A stretch of DNA of 64,000 bases, taken from NCBI RefSeq assembly GCF_900112005.1, contig NZ_FOKK01000001.1:186001-250000 (forward strand), in the 5' to 3' direction. Shown piece after piece: positions 28,330 through 37,243 of the stretch. The translations under genes and the position numbers were made by a program. The first letter of the stretch is position 1. Each line of letters starts with the position of its first letter. This stretch comes from Algoriphagus aquimarinus (GTDB taxonomy: Bacteria; Bacteroidota; Bacteroidia; Cytophagales; Cyclobacteriaceae). Below the pieces are notes generated by a model. It was given only the letters and a program-made list of their open reading frames with translations. It ran no database searches and had not been told where the DNA came from.

Positions 28330-29613
28330 TTATTCAAATACTCGTTTGTAAAACCAACTATTATCATTCAGTGACAACCCTAAGGTGAAGTTTACATAGT
28401 TTTCTCGAATGAGGCCTTTGTTAGTGGTTCCTCGTTGTCCGACTTTCACTGCGAAGTTCACTAATGAAAGTTGATTTACAGGAAGTGAAGTTCCAAAGTT
28501 AATGCCAAGGTCATTTATATTTGTCTTGTTCAGGTAGTATGGCGTCTGCTGATACTCCAAACCGACGCGATAAGTACCTCGCTTTAGACCGTTGTCAATA
28601 GCGAGAAAATCAGGTATAATCTGGAATCCCAATCCTATCTTGATAGCTTCCTTCAATTGCAAGGGATCATCTAGAAGAGATCTATACTTTTTGAAGTCTT
28701 GATATTGACCCTCCAATCCGATCACAAACTTGTTGTTTTTTTCATAAGAAACGCCGAATCCGTAGCGATTAGGGATATAAATGCTCCCTGGTTCATCATT
28801 AGCAATCAGGTCGCCATCCGAATCCGGATCGCTAGCTTGGCCATATGATGCGAGTTTGGCAAAAGCTTTTCCATTAACGTCTCCTAAATGCTGATAAATG
28901 GCACCTAAATGTAGCTTACTCTTTTCATTCAATGGAAGGAAGTAATATGCACCTGCTTTGATGCCCACATCGCTAACTGTTAATCTTTCATAATATTCTG
29001 TAGTGATACCAACTGGGCTTCCTTCATCATCATAAAGTGACAGTTGGTCTGTGCGGATCGTGGATCCAAAGATGTAAGAACCCTGCACGCCTAAGCTCAG
29101 ATTTTTAGCTACGATCATACCATAACTCAGGTAAGCTTCAGAGATTCCTCCATCACCTTCGATAGAATTTAATGCATTTATCTCTGTATTGCTCACTGGA
29201 CTTTCTATAAGCAAGCGGTAGTTCACACTCGTGATTTGATTCAATCCCAAGCCGAGTGTCGCTTTGTTTACTTTCACCGGAAGTGAAAATGCGATATAGG
29301 ATAATCCTCCTCCATCCACATTTGACTTATCAGTACCATTGTCAGCAGCGATTTTTTTATAATTCATCGCAGCTTCAAAATTAAAAATCGTGTTCTTAGT
29401 AGAAAGGGCTGGATTGACCACATTTGGATTCCAAGCGGAACCGAAACTTATGCCAAGCCCCCCCATGGCTTGATTACTGGTAAGACCAGAATAATTAAAT
29501 TCTCCGATACCTAGAGCACTATAAGTAGAAGCACTCGACTGTGCCTGAGCTTCTGTAAATAAGAAAAGGGTGCATAGTACACCCAGCAATTGCAATTTGA
29601 TATTACTCAACAT
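28330..29613 (-). CDS. Outer-membrane beta-barrel protein, OmpP1/PorV-like
   Basis: 427 residues with signal peptide (LLGVLCTLFLFTEAQAQ). The mature start SSASTYSALGIGEFNYSGLTSNQAMGG is characteristic of a Bacteroidota outer-membrane family with FadL/PorV-like barrels; alternating strands and a C-terminal aromatic ending (WFYKRVFE) follow. Likely a porin or scaffold of the outer membrane. Its 5' end overlaps coaX by 11 nt, suggesting a coaX-OMP transcript. Function beyond location is unknown. Confidence 0.8.
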   Translation of the reverse strand: MLSNIKLQLLGVLCTLFLFTEAQAQSSASTYSALGIGEFNYSGLTSNQAMGGLGISFGSAWNPNVVNPALSTKNTIFNFEAAMNYKKIAADNGTDKSNVDGGGLSYIAFSLPVKVNKATLGLGLNQITSVNYRLLIESPVSNTEINALNSIEGDGGISEAYLSYGMIVAKNLSLGVQGSYIFGSTIRTDQLSLYDDEGSPVGITTEYYERLTVSDVGIKAGAYYFLPLNEKSKLHLGAIYQHLGDVNGKAFAKLASYGQASDPDSDGDLIANDEPGSIYIPNRYGFGVSYEKNNKFVIGLEGQYQDFKKYRSLLDDPLQLKEAIKIGLGFQIIPDFLAIDNGLKRGTYRVGLEYQQTPYYLNKTNINDLGINFGTSLPVNQLSLVNFAVKVGQRGTTNKGLIRENYVNFTLGLSLNDNSWFYKRVFE

Positions 29614-30319
29614 TGTGGTTTAGAATAGAATTCAATCCGTAAAGGACCAAATTTGGGACTACAAATATGAGGTCTTTTGCCAATGAATCAAAAGATTGGG
29701 CATCTCCGCCACTAACAAAGACCTCGATTTCTGGAAATTTTTTGGTGTATGCTTCAATTTGCCCTCGCAATTCGAGCTCAATTCCATACCAAACACCGAT
29801 CTGCATACAGGTGATCGTATTGTTGCCAATCAGTTCAGTAGGTTTTACTTTTAGATCAACTAGCGGCAATCTTGCCGTTTGCTCATGCATGGCCTTTGCC
29901 CGCATCCCAAGTCCAGGACTAATTGCCCCGCCTAGGTAACAATTACTACCATCGATCAAGTCAAAAGTAATACAAGTTCCCAAGTCTATCGCGAGAACTG
30001 GTCCTTTTCCCCGAACAGCCCAAGCGCCGATCGCTCCAGCAATACGATCCAAACCCAAAGTAGCTGGAGTTCCGTACCCATTAATAATAGGTAATCTCGT
30101 GTCAGGACTGAGGTAGATAAATGGAAACGGTAAAATATTCTGTAATTCTGACTGACTCCATTTCACTGAACTCACCAGACATTGATCGAAAGAACTTGAA
30201 TTCCAAGAATTTAGAGCATTTTCAATCTCCTCAAATACGTCTTCCACAAGCAGCTCATCTCCTTCAAAAAGAGCGGACTTGATTCGAGTATTCCCAATAT
30301 CTATGATCAGATTTGTCAT
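29603..30319 (-). CDS. coaX: Type III pantothenate kinase
   Basis: 238 residues. DIGNTRIKSALFE at the start, LGLDRIAGAIGAW, and DLGTCITFDLIDG in the middle are the ASKHA-fold signatures of CoaX; GGAISPGLGMRAKAMHEQTARLP follows. CoaX catalyses the first step of coenzyme A synthesis, ATP-dependent phosphorylation of pantothenate, and needs a monovalent cation. First gene of the minus-strand group ending at ppiD, and divergent from anmK. Length is typical. Confidence 0.95.
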   Translation of the reverse strand: MTNLIIDIGNTRIKSALFEGDELLVEDVFEEIENALNSWNSSSFDQCLVSSVKWSQSELQNILPFPFIYLSPDTRLPIINGYGTPATLGLDRIAGAIGAWAVRGKGPVLAIDLGTCITFDLIDGSNCYLGGAISPGLGMRAKAMHEQTARLPLVDLKVKPTELIGNNTITCMQIGVWYGIELELRGQIEAYTKKFPEIEVFVSGGDAQSFDSLAKDLIFVVPNLVLYGLNSILNHNVE

Positions 30320-30385
30320 CCAGCTTAATTAATCTTTCGCAAAATAGTCATTCACAAAAAAGAGGTAGTTCTATCCTTGTTAAAT

Positions 30386-30393
30386 TATCTTTG
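30386..30393 (+). promoter_or_regulatory. Candidate -7 element of anmK
   Basis: TATCTTTG fits the Bacteroidota -7 consensus TAnnTTTG and lies 30 nt before the anmK ATG. A good -33 TTTG/TTG box at ~19 nt upstream is not seen, so this is only a candidate. Confidence 0.35.
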
Positions 30394-30423
30394 TCTTAGT
30401 CTCCACTTAACATACTTTAACCC

Positions 30424-31497
30424 ATGAGCCCTACAAATTATACGATGATCGGATTGATGTCTGGCACCTCTGGAGATGGGCTAGACATTGCGTATTGCAG
30501 CTATGACCTTCAAAATCAGTGGTCTTACGAAATATTGGATGCAATTACGATCCCCTTTCCCAAGGAGCTAGGGCAAAAGCTCCTGCAAAGCCATAATCTT
30601 TCTGCGCTGGAATTGGCACTGCTGGACGTAGATTTTGGCAAGTGGATGGGTGAAAAAGTCAAAGAATACTGCAGCGAAAAGCAAATCAAACCCATGGCTA
30701 TCTGCTCTCACGGCCATACCGTTTTTCATCAGCCGGCAAAAGGACTTAGCCTTCAGATAGGAAATGGCTGGGCCTTGCATCAGAGTTCTGGGCAAAAAGT
30801 AATCAATGATTTCAGAATGCAGGATGTGCAATTAGGTGGGCAGGGAGCCCCTTTAGTGCCTATTGGAGATAAATTCCTATTTCCTACGATCGATTTTTGC
30901 ATCAATCTAGGTGGGATAGCAAATATCAGTATGGAAGATGAAGGACAGCGTATCGCTTTTGACACTTGCCCTTTTAACCTACTTCTAAATGCTCAAGCTA
31001 ATGTGCTCGGGGCAGAATACGATAAAAATGGCTCTTGGGCCAAAGAAGGGGATTTTAATCAAAATTTATTCGAAGATCTAAATGCGCTGCCTTATTACTT
31101 GAAATCAGATGCAAAATCTCTGGGTCGAGAAGATTTAGAAAATGACTTCATGCCGCTGTTGATCTCCAGTGGTCTTTCTGAAAAAGACATTTTGAGAACT
31201 CTGGTAGAGCATTATGCTTTTCAAATCGCCAAAGTGATTAAACAATTCCAAGGCAATGAATCACCTGCTGTGTTGATCACTGGAGGGGGGGCCTACAATG
31301 CTTTTTTTATAACCTGCCTGGACAAGCAACTGAATGCCAAGTGGAATCACATGGAGGCTTCCTCAGAATTGATTGAATTTAAAGAGGCGCTAGTTTTTGG
31401 GTTTTTGGGTGTGTTGCGTCTACGAAATGAAAACAATTGCCTGGCATCCGTGACAGGAGCAGCTTCTGACTCATCTGGGGGAGTAATTTTTGGCTAA
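30424..31497 (+). CDS. anmK: Anhydro-N-acetylmuramic acid kinase
   Basis: 357 residues. GLMSGTSGDGLDIAYCSY at the N-terminus is the AnmK signature; CSHGHTVFHQP, GGQGAPLVPIGDKFLF and LGGIANIS follow in order, and VLITGGGAYN near 285. AnmK phosphorylates and opens 1,6-anhydro-MurNAc during cell-wall recycling in the cytosol. Divergent from coaX with a 104-nt shared regulatory space. Followed 71 nt later by the amino-acid dehydrogenase. Confidence 0.96.
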   Translation: MSPTNYTMIGLMSGTSGDGLDIAYCSYDLQNQWSYEILDAITIPFPKELGQKLLQSHNLSALELALLDVDFGKWMGEKVKEYCSEKQIKPMAICSHGHTVFHQPAKGLSLQIGNGWALHQSSGQKVINDFRMQDVQLGGQGAPLVPIGDKFLFPTIDFCINLGGIANISMEDEGQRIAFDTCPFNLLLNAQANVLGAEYDKNGSWAKEGDFNQNLFEDLNALPYYLKSDAKSLGREDLENDFMPLLISSGLSEKDILRTLVEHYAFQIAKVIKQFQGNESPAVLITGGGAYNAFFITCLDKQLNAKWNHMEASSELIEFKEALVFGFLGVLRLRNENNCLASVTGAASDSSGGVIFG

Positions 31498-31568
31498 CCG
31501 CCCGTCAGACTTCATGCAGGAAGAGAGGTTTATTTTCCTATTTTTGCCCAGCTATAAACCCAAATTAC

Positions 31569-32795
31569 ATGCAAGAATTACTTAAAAAATTCGAGAACAA
31601 GAAACCCGAAATTACTTTTGAATGGAGTGACAGCGAGTCAGAAGCAGAAGGCTGGGTAGTGATAAATTCTCTCAGAGGTGGAGCCGCAGGAGGTGGCACC
31701 CGCATGAGAAAAGGATTGGATAAGCGGGAAGTCGAATCTCTAGCTAAAACCATGGAAGTGAAGTTTACCGTCTCAGGCCCTGCCATTGGTGGTGCAAAGT
31801 CAGGAATCAACTTTGATCCAAACGATCCCCGCAAAGACGAAGTACTAAGACGCTGGTACAAAGCAGTAATGCCTTTATTAAAAAATTACTATGGAACAGG
31901 CGGAGATCTTAACGTGGACGAAATCCATGAAGTAATTCCTATCACAGAGTCCTATGGTCTTTGGCACCCACAAGAGGGAGTAGTAAATGGGCATTTTCAT
32001 GCAACAGAACCTGAAAAGATTCGGAAAATAGGTCAATTAAGACAAGGTGTTTCCAAAGTCCTTGAGGATCCACATTTCACTCCAAATGGCCCTAAAAAAT
32101 ATACTGTAGCAGATATGATTACAGGGTTTGGGGTAGCGGAAGCGGTTAGGCATTATTATCAAATCTGGGGTGGAGACATCAAAGGAAAGCGAGCCATTAT
32201 TCAAGGATGGGGAAATGTAGGAGCTGCAGCAGCTTGCTTCCTCGCGGTAGAAGGCGTAAAAATAGTAGGCATCATCGACCGAGACGGAGGAGTGATCAAT
32301 GAAGCAGGTTATTCTATAGATGAGGTGCGTGAGCTTTTCCTTAATAGAAATGGTAACAAGCTGGTGGCCGACAATCAGCTTTCGTTCGATGAGATTAATC
32401 AGAAAATATGGGATCTGAAAAGTGAAATTTTCATTCCAGCAGCTTCTTCTAGGTTAATTACACAGGATCAAGCTGAAAAAATGGTCAATTCCGGATTAGA
32501 AGTAATTTCCTGTGGCGCCAATGTGCCATTTGCTGATCCTGAGATTTTCTTTGGCCCAACCGGCGTTTGGACTGACCAGCGAGTTTCAGTGATTCCTGAT
32601 TTCATCGCAAATTGCGGAATGGCTCGTGTATTTGCTTATTTGATGAGTGACAACGCGGAGGTCACCGATATGGCGATATTTACAGATGTAAGTGAAACTA
32701 TTGAGAAAGCTCTGAAAAATGTTCATTCCAGGAATTCAGAAAAAGTTAAACTAGCTGAAACTTCCTTTAATATAGCCCTAGCACAACTCGTGTAA
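31569..32795 (+). CDS. Glu/Leu/Phe/Val dehydrogenase family protein
   Basis: 408 residues. Substrate-binding GGGTRMRKGL and GPAIGGAKSGINFDP (catalytic Lys of the ELFV family), YGTGGDLNVDE, and a Rossmann segment IIQGWGNVGAAAACFLA with the acidic residue after the second strand in IIDRDGG pointing to NAD. ELFV enzymes deaminate amino acids to 2-oxo acids; which amino acid is used cannot be decided, glutamate or a branched-chain amino acid being likely. Followed by a very strong inverted repeat at 32805-32856. Confidence 0.88.
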   Translation: MQELLKKFENKKPEITFEWSDSESEAEGWVVINSLRGGAAGGGTRMRKGLDKREVESLAKTMEVKFTVSGPAIGGAKSGINFDPNDPRKDEVLRRWYKAVMPLLKNYYGTGGDLNVDEIHEVIPITESYGLWHPQEGVVNGHFHATEPEKIRKIGQLRQGVSKVLEDPHFTPNGPKKYTVADMITGFGVAEAVRHYYQIWGGDIKGKRAIIQGWGNVGAAAACFLAVEGVKIVGIIDRDGGVINEAGYSIDEVRELFLNRNGNKLVADNQLSFDEINQKIWDLKSEIFIPAASSRLITQDQAEKMVNSGLEVISCGANVPFADPEIFFGPTGVWTDQRVSVIPDFIANCGMARVFAYLMSDNAEVTDMAIFTDVSETIEKALKNVHSRNSEKVKLAETSFNIALAQLV

Positions 32796-32804
32796 AACTA
32801 TTCT

Positions 32805-32856
32805 TTGCCATTGAACTGTTGGAGTTAATTTTTGATTAATTCCAACAGGATGGCAA
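32805..32856 (+). terminator. Extended hairpin after dehydrogenase gene
   Basis: Nested inverted repeat: outer arms TTGCCAT/ATGGCAA and inner arms CTGTTGGAGTTAAT/ATTAATTCCAACAG (one G-T pair) about a loop of five or six T-rich bases. It starts 9 nt after the stop and is followed by GTTTT, weak for a T tract, so it may be a terminator or an mRNA 3'-end stabiliser. Confidence 0.7.
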
Positions 32857-32976
32857 GTTTTGATTGTGCTGTATCAGGCAAAAGCTGTAGTTTAGCAGAA
32901 GCCAGTATTGAAGCGCAGCAATCAAATATTTGCTTAAATTAACTGAAAAGAACACCCAGCATACCCTATTAGCCTA

Positions 32977-34503
32977 ATGAAGAATTTTATCTTAAGTTTC
33001 TCCATACTTTTCGGAATATTATTTTTTGGTGGGCTAGAGATGCAATCTGCCTTTGCCGAAAATACTGATACTGAGAATGTCTACCTCGCACAGGCAGATC
33101 ACGGGAATGCGGATCAAGCTACCCTACATGGTGAATCTCTAGCAGAAACTGGAGAAGAAGACCACCATACTGCACCTATTTGGTTGGTTATCCCATTTGT
33201 AGCCTTGCTACTTATGATTGCCACAGGTCCTTTATTTTATGAGCATTTTTGGCATAAAAACTACCCGAAAATCGCGATTGGATTCGCTTTGCTGGTCGTT
33301 TTCTATTATTTATTTGTGCTAGGGAATGTCCATGCACCCGTCCATGCTATGGCGGAATACATTCAGTTCATAGCACTACTCGCCTCCTTATACATTGCGT
33401 CGGGAGGCATTCTGATTGAGATAGATAAAAAAGCAACACCATTTGCCAACGTATCCTTATTAATTATTGGCGCATTGATCGCAAATCTGATAGGAACTAC
33501 CGGGGCATCTATGCTTTTGATCAGACCATTTATTAGACTGAACAAAGGAAATATTCAAGCTTACCATATCATATTCTTCATCTTCATGGTGAGTAATATT
33601 GGTGGTTCGTTGACACCAATCGGTGACCCTCCGCTATTCTTGGGTTTCTTGAAAGGAATTCCATTCTTCTGGACACTAGAGCATAACTGGCCAGCATGGA
33701 TATTTGCTTTGATTGCGCTTGCTGTTGCTTTCTACTTTATTGACAAAAAATTTGGCAGGGCAAATGATGACTCTGAACTAGAGGAGACTACTTATTCCAA
33801 CAAGCTTTCCTTAATTGGAATGAAGAACTTTGGTTGGTTATTTATTATTATTTGCTCGGTATTCCTTGATCCAAATGTGATAGAAGGTGTACCGGCAATA
33901 GTGTATGACGGGCAAAAATTCTCTTATATCCGAGAGATCATTATGCTTTCAGTAGCCTTCCTGTCTTACCGCTTTGCTGACCAAAGAGCCATCAAAGGCA
34001 ATGAATTCAACTTCGAACCCATCCGTGAGGTAGCATTTATCTTCGTAGGAATATTTGGTACTATGATGCCGGCCTTAGAGCTAGTAGGCGACTTTGCAAA
34101 ATCTCCTGATGGCGCTGCAATGATCACTCACAACACGCTTTATTGGGGCACAGGTATCTTATCCGGATTCCTAGACAATGCTCCAACTTACCTAAACTTC
34201 CTTGCCGCAGCCATGGCTTCCAAAGGTGCTTCCATTGGTAACATCGAAGAGGTTCGTCAGTTCGCTGCCGATGGGTATCATGACTCTGCTTTTGAATTGA
34301 TGGCCATATCAATCGCCTCAGTATTCTTCGGAGCGATGACTTACATCGGAAATGGACCAAATTTCATGGTGAAGTCTATAGCGGAACAAAATGGTATCAA
34401 AATGCCATCTTTCTTTGGCTACATCATCCGATTCTCTCTGCCAATCTTATTACCACTATTAATCCTTGTGTGGCTGGTATTCTTTGCTTTCGTTGAGGTT
34501 TAA
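32977..34503 (+). CDS. nhaD: Na+/H+ antiporter NhaD
   Basis: 508 residues. An N-terminal segment of ~28 residues (signal-like or extra helix) is followed by an acidic/His linker (AQADHGNADQATLHGES) and then about a dozen membrane helices. The VSNIGGSLTPIGDPPLFLGFL motif and YLNFLAAAMAS are hallmarks of the NhaD branch of the ion-transporter superfamily. It expels Na+ or Li+ in exchange for protons. The long N-terminal lead is shared with other Bacteroidota NhaD. The stop overlaps the relic of a tag 3' tail on the other strand. Confidence 0.92.
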   Translation: MKNFILSFSILFGILFFGGLEMQSAFAENTDTENVYLAQADHGNADQATLHGESLAETGEEDHHTAPIWLVIPFVALLLMIATGPLFYEHFWHKNYPKIAIGFALLVVFYYLFVLGNVHAPVHAMAEYIQFIALLASLYIASGGILIEIDKKATPFANVSLLIIGALIANLIGTTGASMLLIRPFIRLNKGNIQAYHIIFFIFMVSNIGGSLTPIGDPPLFLGFLKGIPFFWTLEHNWPAWIFALIALAVAFYFIDKKFGRANDDSELEETTYSNKLSLIGMKNFGWLFIIICSVFLDPNVIEGVPAIVYDGQKFSYIREIIMLSVAFLSYRFADQRAIKGNEFNFEPIREVAFIFVGIFGTMMPALELVGDFAKSPDGAAMITHNTLYWGTGILSGFLDNAPTYLNFLAAAMASKGASIGNIEEVRQFAADGYHDSAFELMAISIASVFFGAMTYIGNGPNFMVKSIAEQNGIKMPSFFGYIIRFSLPILLPLLILVWLVFFAFVEV

Positions 34504-34592
34504 ACTTCAGCAAATCTGAAATAGGATTCCAAATGATCATTGAATAAACCAGTTGTCTGCATACGTGCATAGACTTGGATATATTCCCTTTT
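34500..34592 (-). pseudogene. Relic of a tag-type 3' tail
   Basis: Read on the minus strand, it gives VYARMQTTGLFNDHLES then YFRFAEV and TAA, closely matching the C-terminus of intact Tag (VYAHMQATGLFNDHLVD, CFRYKEV). At DNA level 34529-34575 matches 35442-35488 with about five differences. A 31-codon remnant beginning at an in-frame ATG near 34592 remains open, but it lacks the glycosylase body. The differences at the protein level suggest the tail of a divergent homologue rather than a fresh copy. The stop codon overlaps the nhaD stop on the other strand. Confidence 0.85.
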
Positions 34593-34728
34593 CATTTATG
34601 AACGCATCTCCATGCTAGGATTAGAATCGGTGGTTTAAATTATTGTTTGGTTATCTAATCAATATCCTTAACTCTAAAGCAAAACTCGTAAATTAGGTTC
34701 ATCTGAAAATGAATGAATTACTTGAGTT

Positions 34729-35313
34729 ATGAAAGCTGGTACAAACTTTTCCCTGATTCTTTTACTTTTCCTATTGATTTCCTGCAACAGCGAGGAAGAC
34801 TACCTACCAAAAGGAAGTCAACTGCTATTAAATCCTAATTTATCCTTGTACCCAGATAACGTGTTGCCTTGGGCTCCGACGATCCCCAATGAGATTCAAT
34901 ATGGGGTAAGTCGGGAAGTTTTCCTGACTGGAAATCGATCCCTCTTTATTGAAAATAAAGAAAGATCCACTGCCAATTCAGCCACTTGGACACAAACTTA
35001 CACAGGACCCATGCCAACTCCGGGAAGCACTGTGGAGCTCGTGGCTTTTGTGAAAGGAGAAGATGTCATAGATTTGACCCTAGGAGGTAGAGTTTCCATT
35101 TTTATGAAGGTCTTTACTAATGACACTAGCGAAAGTAGAAATACATCCGCCACAAATGAAGAGCTTTTTCAAGGTGATTTTGATTGGTTCAAGTTGAAGG
35201 CAACTTTAGAAAATTTTCCGAAAGATGCGGAAAGCATCCAGGTCAGTTTATTTGTACCCGATTTGACTTTGGGGAAAGTTTATTTTGATGAGATTAATCT
35301 TTTTGCCAAGTGA
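34729..35313 (+). CDS. Orphan lipoprotein with lectin/CBM-like fold
   Basis: 194 residues. The lipobox LLISC puts the lipidated cysteine at C19. The rest is beta-rich with WTQTYTGPMPTPGSTVELVAFVKGEDV and a C-terminal GKVYFDEINLFAK ending, a style seen in jelly-roll carbohydrate-binding domains; I claim only the resemblance. Predicted to sit in the outer membrane or periplasm. It is sandwiched between a relic of a tag tail and intact tag, in the same manner as the gene at 15036. No transporter or glycosidase partner adjacent. Confidence 0.75.
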   Translation: MKAGTNFSLILLLFLLISCNSEEDYLPKGSQLLLNPNLSLYPDNVLPWAPTIPNEIQYGVSREVFLTGNRSLFIENKERSTANSATWTQTYTGPMPTPGSTVELVAFVKGEDVIDLTLGGRVSIFMKVFTNDTSESRNTSATNEELFQGDFDWFKLKATLENFPKDAESIQVSLFVPDLTLGKVYFDEINLFAK

Positions 35314-35406
35314 ATTCCTTGATTCAGAAGTAGGCTAATTTTCCATATTCAATTTTTTAGACATAAAATTTCCAAAATACTGAAGTGGACTGTAGACAGT
35401 AGAGTA

Positions 35407-36000
35407 CTATATTTTCACTTCTTTATACCTAAAACAATCTACCAAATGATCATTGAATAGACCAGTAGCCTGCATGTGTGCATAGACTGTTGTACTTCCC
35501 AGAAATTTGAATCCACGTTTCTTCAAGTCTTTCGCAAGCAAGTCAGATTCTTTGGTGGTGGCTTGAGCCTCGCTCATGGAGGATAGGCGATTTTGAATTG
35601 GCTTTCCTCCAACAAATCCCCAGATATACTTGGAGAAAGAGCCAAACTCCTGCTGTACTTCCATAAAGCATTTGGCATTATTGATAGCCGCTCGGATCTT
35701 CAACACGTTTCTGACAATGCTCGGATCTTGCAGTAACTCCTGCACATAACTCTCAGGAAATTCCGCAACAACTTTGTAGTCAAAGTCTGCAAAAGCTTTG
35801 CGATAGCCTTCTCTCTTCTTCAAAATCGTAGCCCAACTCAAGCCAGCCTGAGCAGATTCTAAGATCAAAAATTCGAAATGAACCCGATCATCCCATACTG
35901 GAACGCCCCATTCAGTATCGTGGTACGCAACGTATTCTTCGAAACCAAGACACCAAGAGCAGCGCGGCTTTTGATCAGAAACTTGAAAGGTCTTTTTCAT
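35407..36000 (-). CDS. tag: DNA-3-methyladenine glycosylase I
   Basis: 197 residues. The N-terminal RCSWCLG (zinc Cys), YHDTEWGVPVWDD, and LESAQAGLSWATILKKREGYRKAF with the catalytic Glu are Tag signatures; a C-terminal His region GLFNDHLVDCFRY supplies other zinc ligands. Tag removes 3-methyladenine from alkylated DNA, initiating base-excision repair. It stands alone on the minus strand, divergent from alr. A second, decayed copy of a Tag C-terminus lies 913 nt away at 34500-34592. Confidence 0.95.
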   Translation of the reverse strand: MKKTFQVSDQKPRCSWCLGFEEYVAYHDTEWGVPVWDDRVHFEFLILESAQAGLSWATILKKREGYRKAFADFDYKVVAEFPESYVQELLQDPSIVRNVLKIRAAINNAKCFMEVQQEFGSFSKYIWGFVGGKPIQNRLSSMSEAQATTKESDLLAKDLKKRGFKFLGSTTVYAHMQATGLFNDHLVDCFRYKEVKI

Positions 36001-36088
36001 TTGTATCGATTTAGATGAATAAAATTAATCAAGAATTGGGATAAGGAAGCAGAGTGCATTACTTTCTCAATTCAATAAGAATACAACT

Positions 36089-37243
36089 ATGCTTGCCACC
36101 TCTACCCTTGAAATCAGTGCCAAAGCTTATCGGCAAAACATCCGCTACATACGTTCTGAGATAGGACCGACACCTACCATTTCCGCAGTAGTGAAAGGTA
36201 ATGCTTATGGCCATGGAATTTCACAGATGGTAGAAATAGCAGAAAAAGCCGGCATTAGACATTTTAGCGCTTTCAGCTCTGATGAAGCTTGGGAAGTGTG
36301 GGAGAAATCCAAGAAAGGTTCTGAGATCATGATCTTGGGCATGCTCCATTTCGAAGAACTAGAAGAATTAATCCGAAAAGGAATCAGCTTCTATGTTTTT
36401 GATTTTGAACGACTGGAAAAAGCGATCAAGATTTCCAAGGAAATTGATATTCCGGCTAAAGTTCATGTAGAAGTGGAGACTGGATTTCACCGAACTGGAT
36501 TTGATTGGAGTCAACGGGAAAAACTTGCAGAAATGCTAGTAGAAAATTCTAGCTTCATTTCCATCGTAGGCCTATGTACGCATTATGCGGGCGCAGAATC
36601 AGTAAGTAATTTCGTCAGAGTAAAAAATCAAATTACCAGATACCACGAATTCAAGGACTTTTTCAACCATCAAGGAATCACGTTCAAAACCTATCACACT
36701 GCCTGCTCCGCAGCCACACTTATTTTCCCAGAAACGATCATGGACATGGTGAGAATAGGGATAGCTGGATATGGTTTTTGGCCTACTAAGGAGACTTTTT
36801 TCGCAAAGCTTAATTCTCTTCCAAAAGGCAATAAAAACCCACTAAGACGCTTAATTACCTGGAAAAGTACCGTAATGAGTCTGAAGACTGTGAAAACCGG
36901 AGAGTTTGTAGGCTACGGCAATAGCTACATGGCATTGGAGAATATCCGTCTTGCCATCGTGCCAGTCGGCTATGGACACGGCTATAGTCGCTTACTGAGC
37001 AATCAGGGCATGGTGCTGATCAGAGGACAGTACTGTCAGGTCGTGGGTACCGTCACGATGAATGCCATCGCCGTGAATGTGAGTAAGATCAAAGATCTAA
37101 AAATCGGTGATGAAGTAATTCTCATCGGAAAGCAGGGTGGAAAAGAAATCACTGTTGCGTCTTTCTCTGAATCCACTCAAATGGTGAATTATGAAATGCT
37201 GACTCGGCTTCCGAAAGACATTCCACGGAAAATCATCCCTTAA
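36089..37243 (+). CDS. alr: Alanine racemase
   Basis: 384 residues. The PLP-binding lysine is K36 in AVVKGNAYGHG; HVEVETGFHRTGFD and FKTYHTACSAATLIFPETIMDMVRIGIAGYG fit the family, as does GEFVGYGNSYMA in the C-terminal domain. Alr supplies D-alanine for peptidoglycan. Slightly divergent from E. coli-type Alr (e.g. substitution in RPGIALYG-like motif, here VRIGIAGYG), so a related PLP racemase is possible. The 3' end overlaps purU by 4 nt, convergently. Confidence 0.88.
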   Translation: MLATSTLEISAKAYRQNIRYIRSEIGPTPTISAVVKGNAYGHGISQMVEIAEKAGIRHFSAFSSDEAWEVWEKSKKGSEIMILGMLHFEELEELIRKGISFYVFDFERLEKAIKISKEIDIPAKVHVEVETGFHRTGFDWSQREKLAEMLVENSSFISIVGLCTHYAGAESVSNFVRVKNQITRYHEFKDFFNHQGITFKTYHTACSAATLIFPETIMDMVRIGIAGYGFWPTKETFFAKLNSLPKGNKNPLRRLITWKSTVMSLKTVKTGEFVGYGNSYMALENIRLAIVPVGYGHGYSRLLSNQGMVLIRGQYCQVVGTVTMNAIAVNVSKIKDLKIGDEVILIGKQGGKEITVASFSESTQMVNYEMLTRLPKDIPRKIIP

